From assembly GCF_017086465.1 (NCBI RefSeq), contig NZ_CP070961.1, positions 3,990,876 to 4,054,875 of the forward strand: DNA of 64,000 nt. The letters are read 5' to 3'. Both the position numbers and the translations under genes were made by a program. This DNA comes from Nocardioides sp. zg-1228. Its GTDB lineage: Bacteria > Actinomycetota > Actinomycetes > Propionibacteriales > Nocardioidaceae. How positions within the stretch are numbered: position 1 is the first letter of the stretch; every line of letters starts with the position of its first letter. The notes beneath the pieces were generated by a model, which made no database searches, was not told the origin of the DNA, and saw only the letters and a list, made by a program, of their open reading frames with translations. Shown piece after piece: positions 6,913-15,667 of the stretch.

Positions 6913-8504
6913 TCGGTCCCTTGTCCGTGGCCGCTCCGCTGTGGCGGCACAACCGGGCCTGGACGCTGGCCTGGCTCGGCGCGACCGGCGTGGTCGCGGC
7001 GGCCACGGTGCCCGGCTACTCCTCGACCTATGCCGACGCGGCCACCGCCAGAGCCGCGCTCGACGAGGCCCGTGCCGACCCGGCGACACAGTTCCTCTAC
7101 GGCCGACTCGGCGAGCTGGGGACGCCGGCGCAGATCTACGCGTGGGAGATGGGGACGTTCCTGACCCTGATCGCCGCGTTCATGGCCGTGCTGCTCGCCG
7201 TCCGGCTCAGCCGCGCCCTGGACGAGGACGGCTCGCTCGAGCTGCTGCTCACCACCGGCCCGCAGCGCCGCGACGCGGCCTGGGCGGCGCTGATCCTGCT
7301 CGGCGCTGTCGCCGTCGGGCTCGGGCTGGTCTGCTTCACGGCGACCGCGGCGTACTCCGGTCGCATCGACGGCGTCGACGTCGCCGGAGCCGCGACGCTC
7401 GGGCTGGTCGTCGTGCTCACCTTCCTGCTGGTCGGGTTGGTCACCGCTGTGCTGGCGATGGCCCTGCCGACCGCACGCGCCGCCCGGGCCGCGGGCGCCC
7501 TGGCGGTCGCGCTCGCCATCGGCGTCCGCGCGATCGCCGACGTCGGGCAGACGCCGGCGCTGCAGTGGGTGGCACCGATGTCGCTGCGAGCGCTGGCGCT
7601 GCCGTTCGCCTCCGACCGGGTGCTGTGGCTGGTGCCCGCAGTCATCGAGGCGGCGGTGCTCTGCGGGGTCTTCGTGCGCCTCGCCACGGCCAACGAGCTC
7701 GGCGCCAGCATCGTCAGGCTGCCCCAACGACAGTCCGCCCGGCTTCGGATCGACTCCCCCCACGGCCTGGCGTGGCGGCTCGACCGGCGGCGGGCGCTGT
7801 GGTCGACCCTGCTCATCGCCGCTGGCGCAGCGCTGTTCGCCGTCCTCGGCGCTGGGGTGATCGACAACCTGCGCCGGGGCCGCATCGACGGCGGCTTCCT
7901 CGGCGCCCAGCTGTCGGGGCGCGACCCTGCAGAGGCGTACTTCGCCTTCAGCGGCACGATCGCGGCCCTCGTGGCCTCCGCCGTCTGCATCACCCTGATC
8001 ACCCAGGTCGCCGCCGCCGAACGCTCCGGCCTCGCCGAGCACGTACGCGCCGCCGGTGCCACCCGCTCCGCTCTGCTGCGCGCGTACGTGGGCGTCGCAG
8101 CCCTCACCTCGCTCGCCACGCTGCTGCTGTGCGGCGTCGCTTCCGGATTGATCGCCCGCGCGATCGTCAGCGGCCCCGACGTCACGCGCGACGCGTTCTG
8201 GCAGGCAGTCCAGCAGTGGCCCGCCGTGGCGGTGGTGATCGGGCTGGCCGCCCTCGCCGTCGCCGCTGCGCCGCGGATCAGCTGGATCGCCTGGGTGCCC
8301 CTCCTGGTCGGCGGCGGGGTGACGCTGCTCGGCAAGCAGCTGCAGCTCCCCTCGGGGGTGGTCGACCTGAGCATGTTCGGCCATACCTCGGCGGGCCTCG
8401 CAACGAGCACCGGAGTCGCCGCCCAGCTGGTGCTGGCCGCGGTGGCCGCATCAGCTGTCGTCGCGGCCCTGGCCGCCGTCACCCGCCGCGACCTCGCCGC
8501 CTGA
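6909..8504 (+). CDS. ABC-2-type exporter permease (two fused halves)
   Basis: A 531-residue integral membrane protein with roughly 12 hydrophobic segments in two similar halves (about residues 20-265 and 290-525). This is the layout of actinobacterial polyketide/antibiotic exporters served by a single ATPase. A soluble loop (about 50-70) follows the first segment. It overlaps the ATPase gene by ATGA. The substrate is unknown; the MerR regulator points to self-protection or drug resistance. Confidence 0.8.
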   Translation: MIGPLSVAAPLWRHNRAWTLAWLGATGVVAAATVPGYSSTYADAATARAALDEARADPATQFLYGRLGELGTPAQIYAWEMGTFLTLIAAFMAVLLAVRLSRALDEDGSLELLLTTGPQRRDAAWAALILLGAVAVGLGLVCFTATAAYSGRIDGVDVAGAATLGLVVVLTFLLVGLVTAVLAMALPTARAARAAGALAVALAIGVRAIADVGQTPALQWVAPMSLRALALPFASDRVLWLVPAVIEAAVLCGVFVRLATANELGASIVRLPQRQSARLRIDSPHGLAWRLDRRRALWSTLLIAAGAALFAVLGAGVIDNLRRGRIDGGFLGAQLSGRDPAEAYFAFSGTIAALVASAVCITLITQVAAAERSGLAEHVRAAGATRSALLRAYVGVAALTSLATLLLCGVASGLIARAIVSGPDVTRDAFWQAVQQWPAVAVVIGLAALAVAAAPRISWIAWVPLLVGGGVTLLGKQLQLPSGVVDLSMFGHTSAGLATSTGVAAQLVLAAVAASAVVAALAAVTRRDLAA

Positions 8505-8523
8505 GCCGGCGCGACGACCCCGC

Positions 8524-8877
8524 TCAGCAGATGTCCTGCTCGGTGATGGCATCTCCGCACACGACGTAGGACCAGCTGGTCGAGAGCGTGAACAGACGAC
8601 CCCCGACGTCGTAGCTCACGTCCACGCGGTCGATGTAGGCACCGCTGCGCCCCGTCTCGACAGTCGTGATGATCTCGGTGAACGGATCGCTCCTGCCCGA
8701 CCCGCACAGCGGCTCGTCGAACCGTGCTCCGTCGACGTCGGTGAGTGACTGCCGGCGAAGCTCGCCGCGCTCACGCAGCTCGGCCGGGATGCCGAGCTCT
8801 GAGCCGACCGGGGCCCGGTCGACGGCCGGTCCGTCACGCCGCCCCGGAACAGGCACCGTGCGCGACGCGAAGTCCAC
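8524..8877 (-). CDS. Hypothetical protein, possibly truncated
   Basis: About 117 residues with strong G/C third positions, so coding on this strand is likely. The C-terminal part contains TDVDGARFDEPLCGSG, ITTVETGRSGAYIDRVDVSYDVGG and SYVVCGDAITEQDIC, with three Cys that could pair outside the cell. No signal peptide is visible from the best start (GTG 8877, weak GGGG upstream). The frame stays open upstream to 9165 but codon bias is lost there, so the original N-terminus may have decayed. I do not recognise the family. Confidence 0.45.
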   Translation of the reverse strand: MDFASRTVPVPGRRDGPAVDRAPVGSELGIPAELRERGELRRQSLTDVDGARFDEPLCGSGRSDPFTEIITTVETGRSGAYIDRVDVSYDVGGRLFTLSTSWSYVVCGDAITEQDIC

Positions 8878-9146
8878 GTTCCCCGCGCCCCGGGTGATGT
8901 GGGGTTCGGCGGCACGAGCGGCGCGAGCCCCCTGATGGGGCCGGACCGGATCGTGCTGGATGGCCTGGTCGCCATGGGCGGTCCTTCCGGTTCTGCACGG
9001 GGCGATGCAGGCAAGCGCACCACGATCAGTGACCCGGAGGCAGCCGAGCCGGCCGACCTGATTCGGGCGGTGCTGGACCGCGTTCGAGATCGACGCCCCA
9101 CCAGGTGGTTGTGTCTCGAGGTCGTGATGGGTGCCGACGGGCCTGC
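8878..9146. other. Intergenic stretch without a convincing gene
   Basis: Short open frames exist on both strands, but none has the third-position G/C bias of its neighbours, a ribosome site or a recognisable motif. It may hold the decayed start of the minus-strand hypothetical gene. Confidence 0.5.
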
Positions 9147-9869
9147 CTACCCCGGGACCCGCCACACCTCACGAGGGATGATCGGCTCCTCGAGCAGGTC
9201 CTCGCGCTCGAGGTAGGCGCGGTAGGCCTCCAGGTGCACAGCCATGGCGCGCCGGGCCGCCGCACCGTCGCCGGCCAGGATGCGCTCGGCGATCTTGCGG
9301 TGGGAGGCCGCGGTCTCGGCGAGGTGGCTGGCGTGGATCTTGCCGGGCCGGAAGTGCTCCTGGAACGGGTGGTGCAGGGCGTTGAGCGCCGTGCCGAGCA
9401 CACCGTTGCCCGTGGCCTCGGCCACCAGCTGGTGCAGGTCCTGCACCTGCCCCAGGCCCGACTCCTGCTCGACCAGGCCGCGGAGGGCGGTCCGCTGCTC
9501 CTCGGAGATGTTGCGTGCGGCCAGCTCGGCCGCCGCCGGCTCCACGAGCTGGCGGTACTCGGCGAACTCGCGCAGCGTCGTGTTCCGCATCGCGAAGACC
9601 AGCGAGACCACGTCGCTCACCTGCCGCACCTGCGGGTGGCGCACGAAGACACCCCCGTGCACCCCCCGCCGGACCTCGATGAGCCCGTCGTGCTCGAGCA
9701 GGCGGAGCGCCTCCCGAACGGTCACCCGACCCACGCCGTACTCGGCCATCATCTCGGTCTCCGTGGGAAGCGCCGTGCCCTCGGCGAGACGGTGGACGAT
9801 GATGCGCTCGCGGACCGCCGAGACCACGATGTCCGAGGCCTTGGGGATGCGAGGTCTACGCGTGCCCAT
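9147..9869 (-). CDS. GntR-family regulator, FadR subfamily
   Basis: A 240-residue regulator. The winged helix spans about residues 10-75 (VVSAVRERIIVHRL, then LPTETEMMAEYGVGRVTVREALRLLEHDGLIEVRRG). It is followed by an all-helical FCD ligand domain (about 85-230) with E/H residues that could bind a metal and a carboxylate (EYRQLVEPAAAELAAR, ASHRKIAERILAGD). It is the last gene of the minus-strand operon that begins with tctC, 45 bp after the ligase gene. FCD regulators usually sense a carboxylic acid or acyl-CoA of the pathway, so it probably represses the tctC promoter and thereby its own expression. Confidence 0.85.
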   Translation of the reverse strand: MGTRRPRIPKASDIVVSAVRERIIVHRLAEGTALPTETEMMAEYGVGRVTVREALRLLEHDGLIEVRRGVHGGVFVRHPQVRQVSDVVSLVFAMRNTTLREFAEYRQLVEPAAAELAARNISEEQRTALRGLVEQESGLGQVQDLHQLVAEATGNGVLGTALNALHHPFQEHFRPGKIHASHLAETAASHRKIAERILAGDGAAARRAMAVHLEAYRAYLEREDLLEEPIIPREVWRVPG

Positions 9870-9914
9870 GCCTCATCCTCTTCTCTCGGCCCCGGTGGCC
9901 GGCGCAGCGCGGCG

Positions 9915-12062
9915 TCACGGGACGTCGGTGGTCGCCCTCACCACCAGCGCATCCACCGCGACCGGGATCCCGTCGCTGTCGACGACCAGTGGGTTGAGCT
10001 CGGCGGTCTCCAGTGCGTCGCCCTCCTGGAGGACGAACTCGCCGAAGGCCAGGATCGTCCTGGTGAGCGCGTCGCGGTCGACCGGCACCCGGCCGCGGGG
10101 GCCCTTGAGCAGCTCGCTGTACTGCAGGCCGTCCATCATCGAGATCGCGTCACGCTCCTCGAGCGGTGGGAGACGGACCTGGACGTCCGATGCCAGCTCG
10201 GTGAGGACGCCGCCGACGCCGAGGACCACCACGGGGCCAAAGATAGCGTCCCGGCGCATTCCGAGGATCAGCTCAGTCTCACCCGCCACCATCTCCTGGA
10301 CGACCAGCCGCCGGTCCGCCACCCCCATGGCACCGGCCCGGGCGAGGATCTCCTCGGCGGTCGTCGCCACCGACCCACTGTCGCGCAGGCCGACCGCGAC
10401 CAGTCCGTGGTCGGACTTGTGCGGGACCTCGGTGGAGAGCAGCTTGACGACGACCGGGAAGCCGAGCGCCTCCGCCGCCTCGGCCGCCTCGGCCGAGGTG
10501 TGCACCGCCCGCTCGGCGACGGTCTGCACGCCGTGCCGCCGGACCAGCTCCTTGGCCGCGACCTCGTCGAGGGCCGAGGAGGTCGTGCCCGAGCTGGGCG
10601 CCGGGGCGGCGTGCGCGGACCCGCCGTCCCCGTCGCCACCGACCGGGGTCGACGAGGTGGCCGGCTCGCAGAAGTGGTCCACCAGCCGGGCCACGGCGCG
10701 AACGGCACGGACCGGGTCGGTGAACGCGGGGAGCCCGGCCTCGGCGAGGCGGCGTACCGCACTCCCGGTGCCACCGACCCAGACGGTCACGACCGGCTTG
10801 TGGGTCGTGGCGGCCACCTCGGCGATCAGCCGGCAGGCGTCCGCCTCCTGGTTCTGCATGTTGCCGAGCATCACCATCACGACGTCGGTGTCCGGGTGCT
10901 CGACCGCCAGCTCCAGCGCCGGGCGCAGCAGCTCGGTGTCGCTGACCAGGGCCCCGGTGAGGTCGATCGGGTTCCGCACGCTGGCGAACGCCGGGAGGAC
11001 CTCCCGCATGTCCTGCGCCCAGCTGCCGGTCCAGGGCGCGACCTCCAGTCCGTGGTCCGCGGCGGCGTCGGTCATCAGCACTCCCGCTCCGCCCGACAGG
11101 GTCAGGATCGACAGCCGCCGCCCCGCGGGGCGCGGGGTGAAGGCGAAGACCCTCCCGAGGTCGAGCAGCTCGTCGACGCTGTGCGCGCGGATGACCCCGT
11201 GCTGGGTGAGGAGACCGTCGAAGACGACGTCCTCACCGGCGAGGGCGCCGGTGTGGGAGGCGGCCGCCTCCGCGCCTGCGGCGGAGCGGCCGACCTTCAT
11301 CAGGCACACCGGCACGCCACGGCGCTGCGCCGTGGCCAGCGCGTCGCGGAACCGTCCCGGCTCCCGGACGCCCTCGACGTAGCCGAGGACCACGCGCGTC
11401 GCGGGGTCCTCCGCCAGGGCGCCGACGACCTCGGCCAGGCTCACGTCGACCTCGTTGCCGGTGCTGACGAACCGCCCGACACCGAGGGCCGAGTACTGCG
11501 CCTCGGTGAGGATGAAGGCACCCATCGCACCGCTCTGCGAGACGAAGGCGACCCCGTCGTCGCGCAGGGTGAGGTCGGGGTCGTCGATGCCGGACATGAA
11601 GGTGGTCGTCGCACCCGACGCCACGCCGATGACGCCGTTGCAGTTGGGTCCGACGACCCGGATCGGGTGCTCGCGGGTGACCCGAGCCAGCTGCTCCTCG
11701 AGCAGGCGGCCCTCCTCGCCGGTCTCGCTGAACCCGGACGCGAACACCACCGCCACCGCTACCCCGGCGACGGCGCACCTCTCGACGGCCTCGACGACGG
11801 CCGTGCTGGGGAGCACGATCACCGCCAGGTCGGGGACCTCCGGCAGGGCCTCGAGGCTGGGGTAGCACGGCAGGCCCTGCACCTCCGTGCGGGCGGGGTT
11901 GATCGGGTAGATCGGTCCGGCGAAGCCGTACCGCTGGAGGTAGCGCAGCGTCCGCCCCGCCGCCTTCACCGGGTCCGACGACGCGCCGACGACCGCGATG
12001 CTGCGCGGGTCGAACAGGCGCGGCACCAGCTCCTCGCGTGCCTCACTGACCGGTGTAGACAC
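9915..12062 (-). CDS. NDP-forming acyl-CoA ligase (acetyl-CoA synthetase type)
   Basis: A 715-residue fused ligase. The N-terminal CoA-binding domain (about residues 15-115) starts FDPRSIAVVGASSDPVKAAG. The succinyl-CoA-synthetase-like domains follow, with VVGPNCNGVIG and the phospho-His segment AAASHTGALAG. A C-terminal ATP-grasp domain (about residue 500 to the end) contains GFPVVVKLLSTEVPHKSD. Such enzymes activate a carboxylic acid with CoA and ATP, giving ADP. A Pro/Ala/Ser linker joins the halves. The GTG at 12062 has GGAAGG 8 nt upstream and overlaps the crotonase gene by 20 bp. It is the likely activating step for the acid imported by TctCBA. Confidence 0.85.
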   Translation of the reverse strand: MSTPVSEAREELVPRLFDPRSIAVVGASSDPVKAAGRTLRYLQRYGFAGPIYPINPARTEVQGLPCYPSLEALPEVPDLAVIVLPSTAVVEAVERCAVAGVAVAVVFASGFSETGEEGRLLEEQLARVTREHPIRVVGPNCNGVIGVASGATTTFMSGIDDPDLTLRDDGVAFVSQSGAMGAFILTEAQYSALGVGRFVSTGNEVDVSLAEVVGALAEDPATRVVLGYVEGVREPGRFRDALATAQRRGVPVCLMKVGRSAAGAEAAASHTGALAGEDVVFDGLLTQHGVIRAHSVDELLDLGRVFAFTPRPAGRRLSILTLSGGAGVLMTDAAADHGLEVAPWTGSWAQDMREVLPAFASVRNPIDLTGALVSDTELLRPALELAVEHPDTDVVMVMLGNMQNQEADACRLIAEVAATTHKPVVTVWVGGTGSAVRRLAEAGLPAFTDPVRAVRAVARLVDHFCEPATSSTPVGGDGDGGSAHAAPAPSSGTTSSALDEVAAKELVRRHGVQTVAERAVHTSAEAAEAAEALGFPVVVKLLSTEVPHKSDHGLVAVGLRDSGSVATTAEEILARAGAMGVADRRLVVQEMVAGETELILGMRRDAIFGPVVVLGVGGVLTELASDVQVRLPPLEERDAISMMDGLQYSELLKGPRGRVPVDRDALTRTILAFGEFVLQEGDALETAELNPLVVDSDGIPVAVDALVVRATTDVP

Positions 12063-12828
12063 CAGGACGCCCTTCCGCACGGGCGCTCAGCGCCTCCTGG
12101 TGGTCCGCCGTGCGCATCGAGAGGTGCTCGTAGGCCAAGGACAGGTCCAGCACCTGGTTGGCCGTGGCCTGGATGGCCTTGTTGATGGAGGCCTTCGTCG
12201 CGCGCAGGGCGTACGGGGGCTGGGCCGCGAGCTCCTCGGCGAGCGCGAGCACCTCGGCACGGAGCTCCGCGGCGGGGACCGCGCGCGAGACCAGGCCCAT
12301 GGCCGCGGCCTCACGCCCGTCGATGAGGCGGCCGGTGAGCAGGTGCTCCTTGGCCCGGCCCGGACCGATCAGCAGCGGCCACACGACCGCGCCACCGTCG
12401 CCGGCGACCAGCCCGACGTTGACGTGGCGGTCGCCGATCCGCGCGTCGTCGGCCATGTAGACGATGTCGCACATCAGCGCGATCGTCGCCCCGAGTCCCA
12501 CGGCGGCGCCGTTCACCATCGCGACGATCGGCTTCTCGAGCCGGAGCAGGATGTCGATGAGGTCCCGCCCCACCGACAGCACCCGGTCCTTGGAGCCGTA
12601 GCTGTCCTTGCCCGCCATCTCCTTGACGTCGCCCCCGGCGCAGAAGCCCTGGCCCGCGCCGGTGAGCACGATCACCCTGGTCGCCGGGTCCAGGTCCGCC
12701 TCCTGGAGCGCGCGTCGCAGCTCCAGGTGGGTGGCGGGATCGAGCGCGTTGCGCCGTTCCGGGCGGTTGATGGTGATCATGGAGACCTGCCCGAGCCGCT
12801 CGTGCAGCACGGTCGCATCGGAAGTCAT
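12043..12828 (-). CDS. Enoyl-CoA hydratase/isomerase family protein
   Basis: A 261-residue crotonase. The N-terminus is typical (ITINRPERRNALDPATHLELRRAL). The two oxyanion-hole segments are GAGQGFCAGGDVKEM (about residues 57-71) and VNGAAVGLGATIALMCD (about 102-118). The usual first catalytic Glu region reads VGLVAGDGGAVVWPLLIG, so one of the two hydratase glutamates appears absent; hydratase activity is therefore not certain, and other crotonase reactions are possible. Its ATG shares one base with the stop of the acyl-CoA dehydrogenase gene upstream. Confidence 0.85.
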   Translation of the reverse strand: MTSDATVLHERLGQVSMITINRPERRNALDPATHLELRRALQEADLDPATRVIVLTGAGQGFCAGGDVKEMAGKDSYGSKDRVLSVGRDLIDILLRLEKPIVAMVNGAAVGLGATIALMCDIVYMADDARIGDRHVNVGLVAGDGGAVVWPLLIGPGRAKEHLLTGRLIDGREAAAMGLVSRAVPAAELRAEVLALAEELAAQPPYALRATKASINKAIQATANQVLDLSLAYEHLSMRTADHQEALSARAEGRPGVYTGQ

Positions 12829-13865
12829 CAGGCGCTTGCCCTTCTCGTGGTGGTGGGTACGCCGAGTGCTCGGCCGAGCATCCGGCGGTGGTCGGCGGGC
12901 GCCACCGAGGCCTCCAGCGCCCACACGCGTTTGGCGAACATGTGCAGCGGATACTCCGCGGAGTAGCCCATGGCGCCGTGCGCCTGGATGGTGACCCGCG
13001 CCGCCTCCTTGGCCGCCCGCACCGAGGCCAGCACGGCCATCGAGACGTGCGACTCGGCCGCCGAGTCCCCGCTCGACATCGACCACGCCGCCCGCCACAC
13101 GGCGGGACGCGCGAACTCGACGCGGAGGTGGACGTCGGCGAGAGCGTGCTTGATGGCCTGGAAGCTGCCGACGGGGACGCCGAACTGCTCGCGACCGCGG
13201 ACGTAGTCCAGGGTCATCGCCAGCATCCGGCGCGCCAGGCCGACCAGCTGTGCCGCCGCGGCCAGCTGGAGGCGGAGGCGGAGGGCGGCGATGTCGGACG
13301 CGGCGAGCTCCAACGGCTGTCCGCCGGTCGGATCGTCTCCGAGCCGGGCGAGCGGCCGACACCTGTCGAGCGGCACGTCGACCACGCGGGCCGCGGGCGG
13401 GTCGAGCAGCCGGAGCGCGGGGCTCTCGCCGTCCTCCCCGACCAGCCCGACGGTGGCCTGGTGACCCCACGCGGCGAGCGCGGCGGGCTCCGGCCACCAC
13501 GCCACGAGCGGCGCGCGGTCGCGTGCGGGATCGACCAGGTCGTCGCGACCGGCCGCGGCGAGGACGGGCATGGCGCAGATGGTCTCGGCGACCGGGAGCG
13601 GAACGGCGCTGTGGCCCAGCTCCTCGCACACGACGGCGAGCGCCACCTCGTCCAGGCCGAGCCCGTCCGACGCCTCGTCGAGCAGGAGCCGGTGGACACC
13701 GAGCTCGGCGAGGGCGTCCCAGAGCCGCTCGACCTCCGGCTCCGGGGATCCGCCCGGGTCCGACTCCCACGCACGCGCCAGCAGCTCGGGCGGGCAGAGC
13801 TCGGCGAGGAGGGACGCGGTCACCTCGGCCAGCGCCCGGTGCTCCTCGGTCAGATCGAATCTCAT
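12828..13865 (-). CDS. Acyl-CoA dehydrogenase, partner-type subunit
   Basis: A 345-residue acyl-CoA dehydrogenase homologue. The N-terminal helical domain begins MRFDLTEEHRALAEVTASLL, and the C-terminal domain has REQFGVPVGSFQAIKHALADV and IQAHGAMGYSAEYPLHMFAKR. The central beta domain is poorly conserved, and the C-terminal Glu-containing motif of the catalytic subunit is not visible. This matches the non-catalytic member of alpha2-beta2 dehydrogenases such as those of steroid side-chain degradation. It lies 16 bp after the catalytic dehydrogenase gene and probably forms a heteromer with it. Confidence 0.8.
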   Translation of the reverse strand: MRFDLTEEHRALAEVTASLLAELCPPELLARAWESDPGGSPEPEVERLWDALAELGVHRLLLDEASDGLGLDEVALAVVCEELGHSAVPLPVAETICAMPVLAAAGRDDLVDPARDRAPLVAWWPEPAALAAWGHQATVGLVGEDGESPALRLLDPPAARVVDVPLDRCRPLARLGDDPTGGQPLELAASDIAALRLRLQLAAAAQLVGLARRMLAMTLDYVRGREQFGVPVGSFQAIKHALADVHLRVEFARPAVWRAAWSMSSGDSAAESHVSMAVLASVRAAKEAARVTIQAHGAMGYSAEYPLHMFAKRVWALEASVAPADHRRMLGRALGVPTTTRRASA

Positions 13866-13881
13866 GTGTTTCCCACCGCTC

Positions 13882-15021
13882 CTACTTCCGTGGCAGCTTC
13901 AAGATGCGTTCGCTGATGATGTTGCGCTGGATCTCGTTGGTCCCCGCGTAGATCGTTCCGCCGAGCGCGAACTGGAAGCCCCGCGGCCACACCGAGTCGA
14001 CCTGCGCCTCGGCCCCGAGGAGCTCCATCGCGATCTCGTGGAGCCGGACGTCCATCTCCGACCAGAAGACCTTGTTCAGGCTCGACTCGGCCCCCACCTG
14101 GTGGCCCTCCGTGATCTGGGTGACCTGCCTGAGGGTGAACAGCTGGTAGGCCTCGGCGTCCATCCACGCCTCGACGAGGCGGTCGTGCAGGCTTCCGGAG
14201 ACCCGCTCGGGGTGCTGCTCGGCCAGCTCGAGGAGCCGGGCGACCGTGCGCCGGAACCGTCCCGGCGACCTCAGGGTGAGGCCGCGCTCGGAGCCGGTGG
14301 TCGACATCGCGACGCGCCACCCCTCCCCGACGCCGCCCAGCACGTCGCGGTCGGGTACGAGGACGTCGTCGAAGAAGACGTCCGCGAAGCCGGGGTCGCC
14401 GTCCAGGCGCGGGAAGGGGCGGACCGTCACACCGGGCGCGTCCAGCGGCACCAGCAGGTAGGTCAGCCCGCGGTGGCGGGCGGACTCGGGGTCCGTGCGG
14501 AACAACCCGAAGAGGTGCGTGCAGAAGCCGCCGCGGGTGCTCCAGGTCTTCTGGCCGCTCACCCGCCAGCCCTGGGCGTCGTCGTCGCGGACCGCCCGGC
14601 TCCGCACGGAGGCCAGGTCGCTGCCCGCGCCCGGCTCGGACCAGCCCTGCGCCCAGAGGTCCTCCGCCGCGGCCATCCGCGGCAGGATGCGCCGCTGCTG
14701 CTCGGGGGTGCCGAACTCGAAGACGGTCGGGGCGAGCAGGAAGATGCCGTTCTGGGTGACGCGCGCCGGCGCGTCGGCACGGGCGTACTCCTCCTCGAAG
14801 ATCAGCCACTCCCACAGCGAGGCGTCGCGTCCGCCGTACTCCCGCGGCCACGACACGGCCGACCACCCCGCCTGGAAGAGCGTCCGCTCCCAGCCCACGT
14901 GGGCGGCGAATCCCTCCTCGGTGTCACCCGAGGGCAGGGGCGTCCGGGGGACGTTCTCGGCGAGCCAGCCGCGCACCTCCGCGCGGAAGGCATCCTCCTG
15001 GTCGGTGTACCTCAGATCCAT
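13882..15021 (-). CDS. Acyl-CoA dehydrogenase, catalytic subunit
   Basis: A 379-residue FAD-dependent dehydrogenase. It shows the FAD/substrate segments WAQGWSEPGAGSDLASV and VSGQKTWST (about residues 120-165) and the C-terminal GGTIYAGTNEIQRNII, whose Glu is in the catalytic-base position of one subfamily. It should introduce a 2,3-double bond into the CoA ester made by the ligase, passing electrons to ETF. Its ATG at 15021 overlaps the nitroreductase stop by 10 bp. Confidence 0.85.
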   Translation of the reverse strand: MDLRYTDQEDAFRAEVRGWLAENVPRTPLPSGDTEEGFAAHVGWERTLFQAGWSAVSWPREYGGRDASLWEWLIFEEEYARADAPARVTQNGIFLLAPTVFEFGTPEQQRRILPRMAAAEDLWAQGWSEPGAGSDLASVRSRAVRDDDAQGWRVSGQKTWSTRGGFCTHLFGLFRTDPESARHRGLTYLLVPLDAPGVTVRPFPRLDGDPGFADVFFDDVLVPDRDVLGGVGEGWRVAMSTTGSERGLTLRSPGRFRRTVARLLELAEQHPERVSGSLHDRLVEAWMDAEAYQLFTLRQVTQITEGHQVGAESSLNKVFWSEMDVRLHEIAMELLGAEAQVDSVWPRGFQFALGGTIYAGTNEIQRNIISERILKLPRK

Positions 15022-15662
15022 CGAACGACCTCCTCGCCGTTGCGCCGGGGGGCCGCCCCCAGGGTGGTGCCGGTGATGCGCGCGACGGGCAGCAGCGCGC
15101 ACAGGGTCCAGTCGTCGGGCAGCCCGAGGACCCCGGCGAGCTCGCCGGACCTCCGCAGACCGATCGTGGTCAGGCAGGTGCCCAGACCGCGGGCGCGGGC
15201 GGCGAGCTGGAACGACCAGACCGCTGGGTACACCGAGCCGTAGAACTTCGCCGCCTCGGCGCCGACGGCCGCCTGCGGCGCGGGCGCGGTCGAGCAGACG
15301 ACGATGATCCGGGGCACCTTCCCCATCACCTGGGCCAGGTGGGCCGAGCTCTGCCGGACCTTGGTCAGCTGACCGGCCGCCTCCCCCGACGGGGCCGGCC
15401 GGGCGCGATCGAGCTCGGCGTACGCCGCCTGGTAGAGCTCGCCCACCGCCGCCCGGGTGCCGGGGTCCTTCACCACGAGCCAGCGCAGCGGCTCCTCCGC
15501 ACCCCCGCTGGGGGCCTGGCGGGCAGCGGCCAGCGCTTCGCGGAGAAGGGCGTCGTCGACGTCGTGCTCGAGGTCCAGCCGCTTGCGGACCGCGCGCGTG
15601 GTGGTCAGCAGCTCGTCGGCCACGGTGATCGCGGCCGGATCGAAGGAAGGCACGGTGGCCAT
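15012..15662 (-). CDS. Nitroreductase-family flavoprotein
   Basis: A 216-residue nitroreductase-like protein. The FMN phosphate-binding start is TTTRAVRKRLDLEHDVDDALLREAL. The middle holds AARQAPSGGAEEPLRWLVVKD, and the C-terminal half holds GSVYPAVWSFQLAARARGLGTCLTT, the family's FMN-binding region. The ATG at 15662 has GGAGG 10 nt upstream; a GTG at 15671 overlaps the tctA stop but lies too close to the ribosome site. Within a CoA-ester oxidation operon it might reduce or oxidise a ring or enone intermediate; the actual substrate is unknown. Confidence 0.75.
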   Translation of the reverse strand: MATVPSFDPAAITVADELLTTTRAVRKRLDLEHDVDDALLREALAAARQAPSGGAEEPLRWLVVKDPGTRAAVGELYQAAYAELDRARPAPSGEAAGQLTKVRQSSAHLAQVMGKVPRIIVVCSTAPAPQAAVGAEAAKFYGSVYPAVWSFQLAARARGLGTCLTTIGLRRSGELAGVLGLPDDWTLCALLPVARITGTTLGAAPRRNGEEVVRWI

Positions 15663-15667
15663 GCCCG

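Noticed and set aside
8899..9216. Short plus-strand frame in the gap before the GntR gene
   Set aside because: Starts with a plausible ATG but has mixed codon third positions and runs into the GntR gene on the other strand.
9105..12185. Open frame of over 1000 codons on the plus strand, antisense to the ligase and GntR genes
   Set aside because: Arg/Gly/Asp/Gln-rich translation without any motif. Long antisense frames arise from the extreme G+C third-position bias of the real genes on the other strand.
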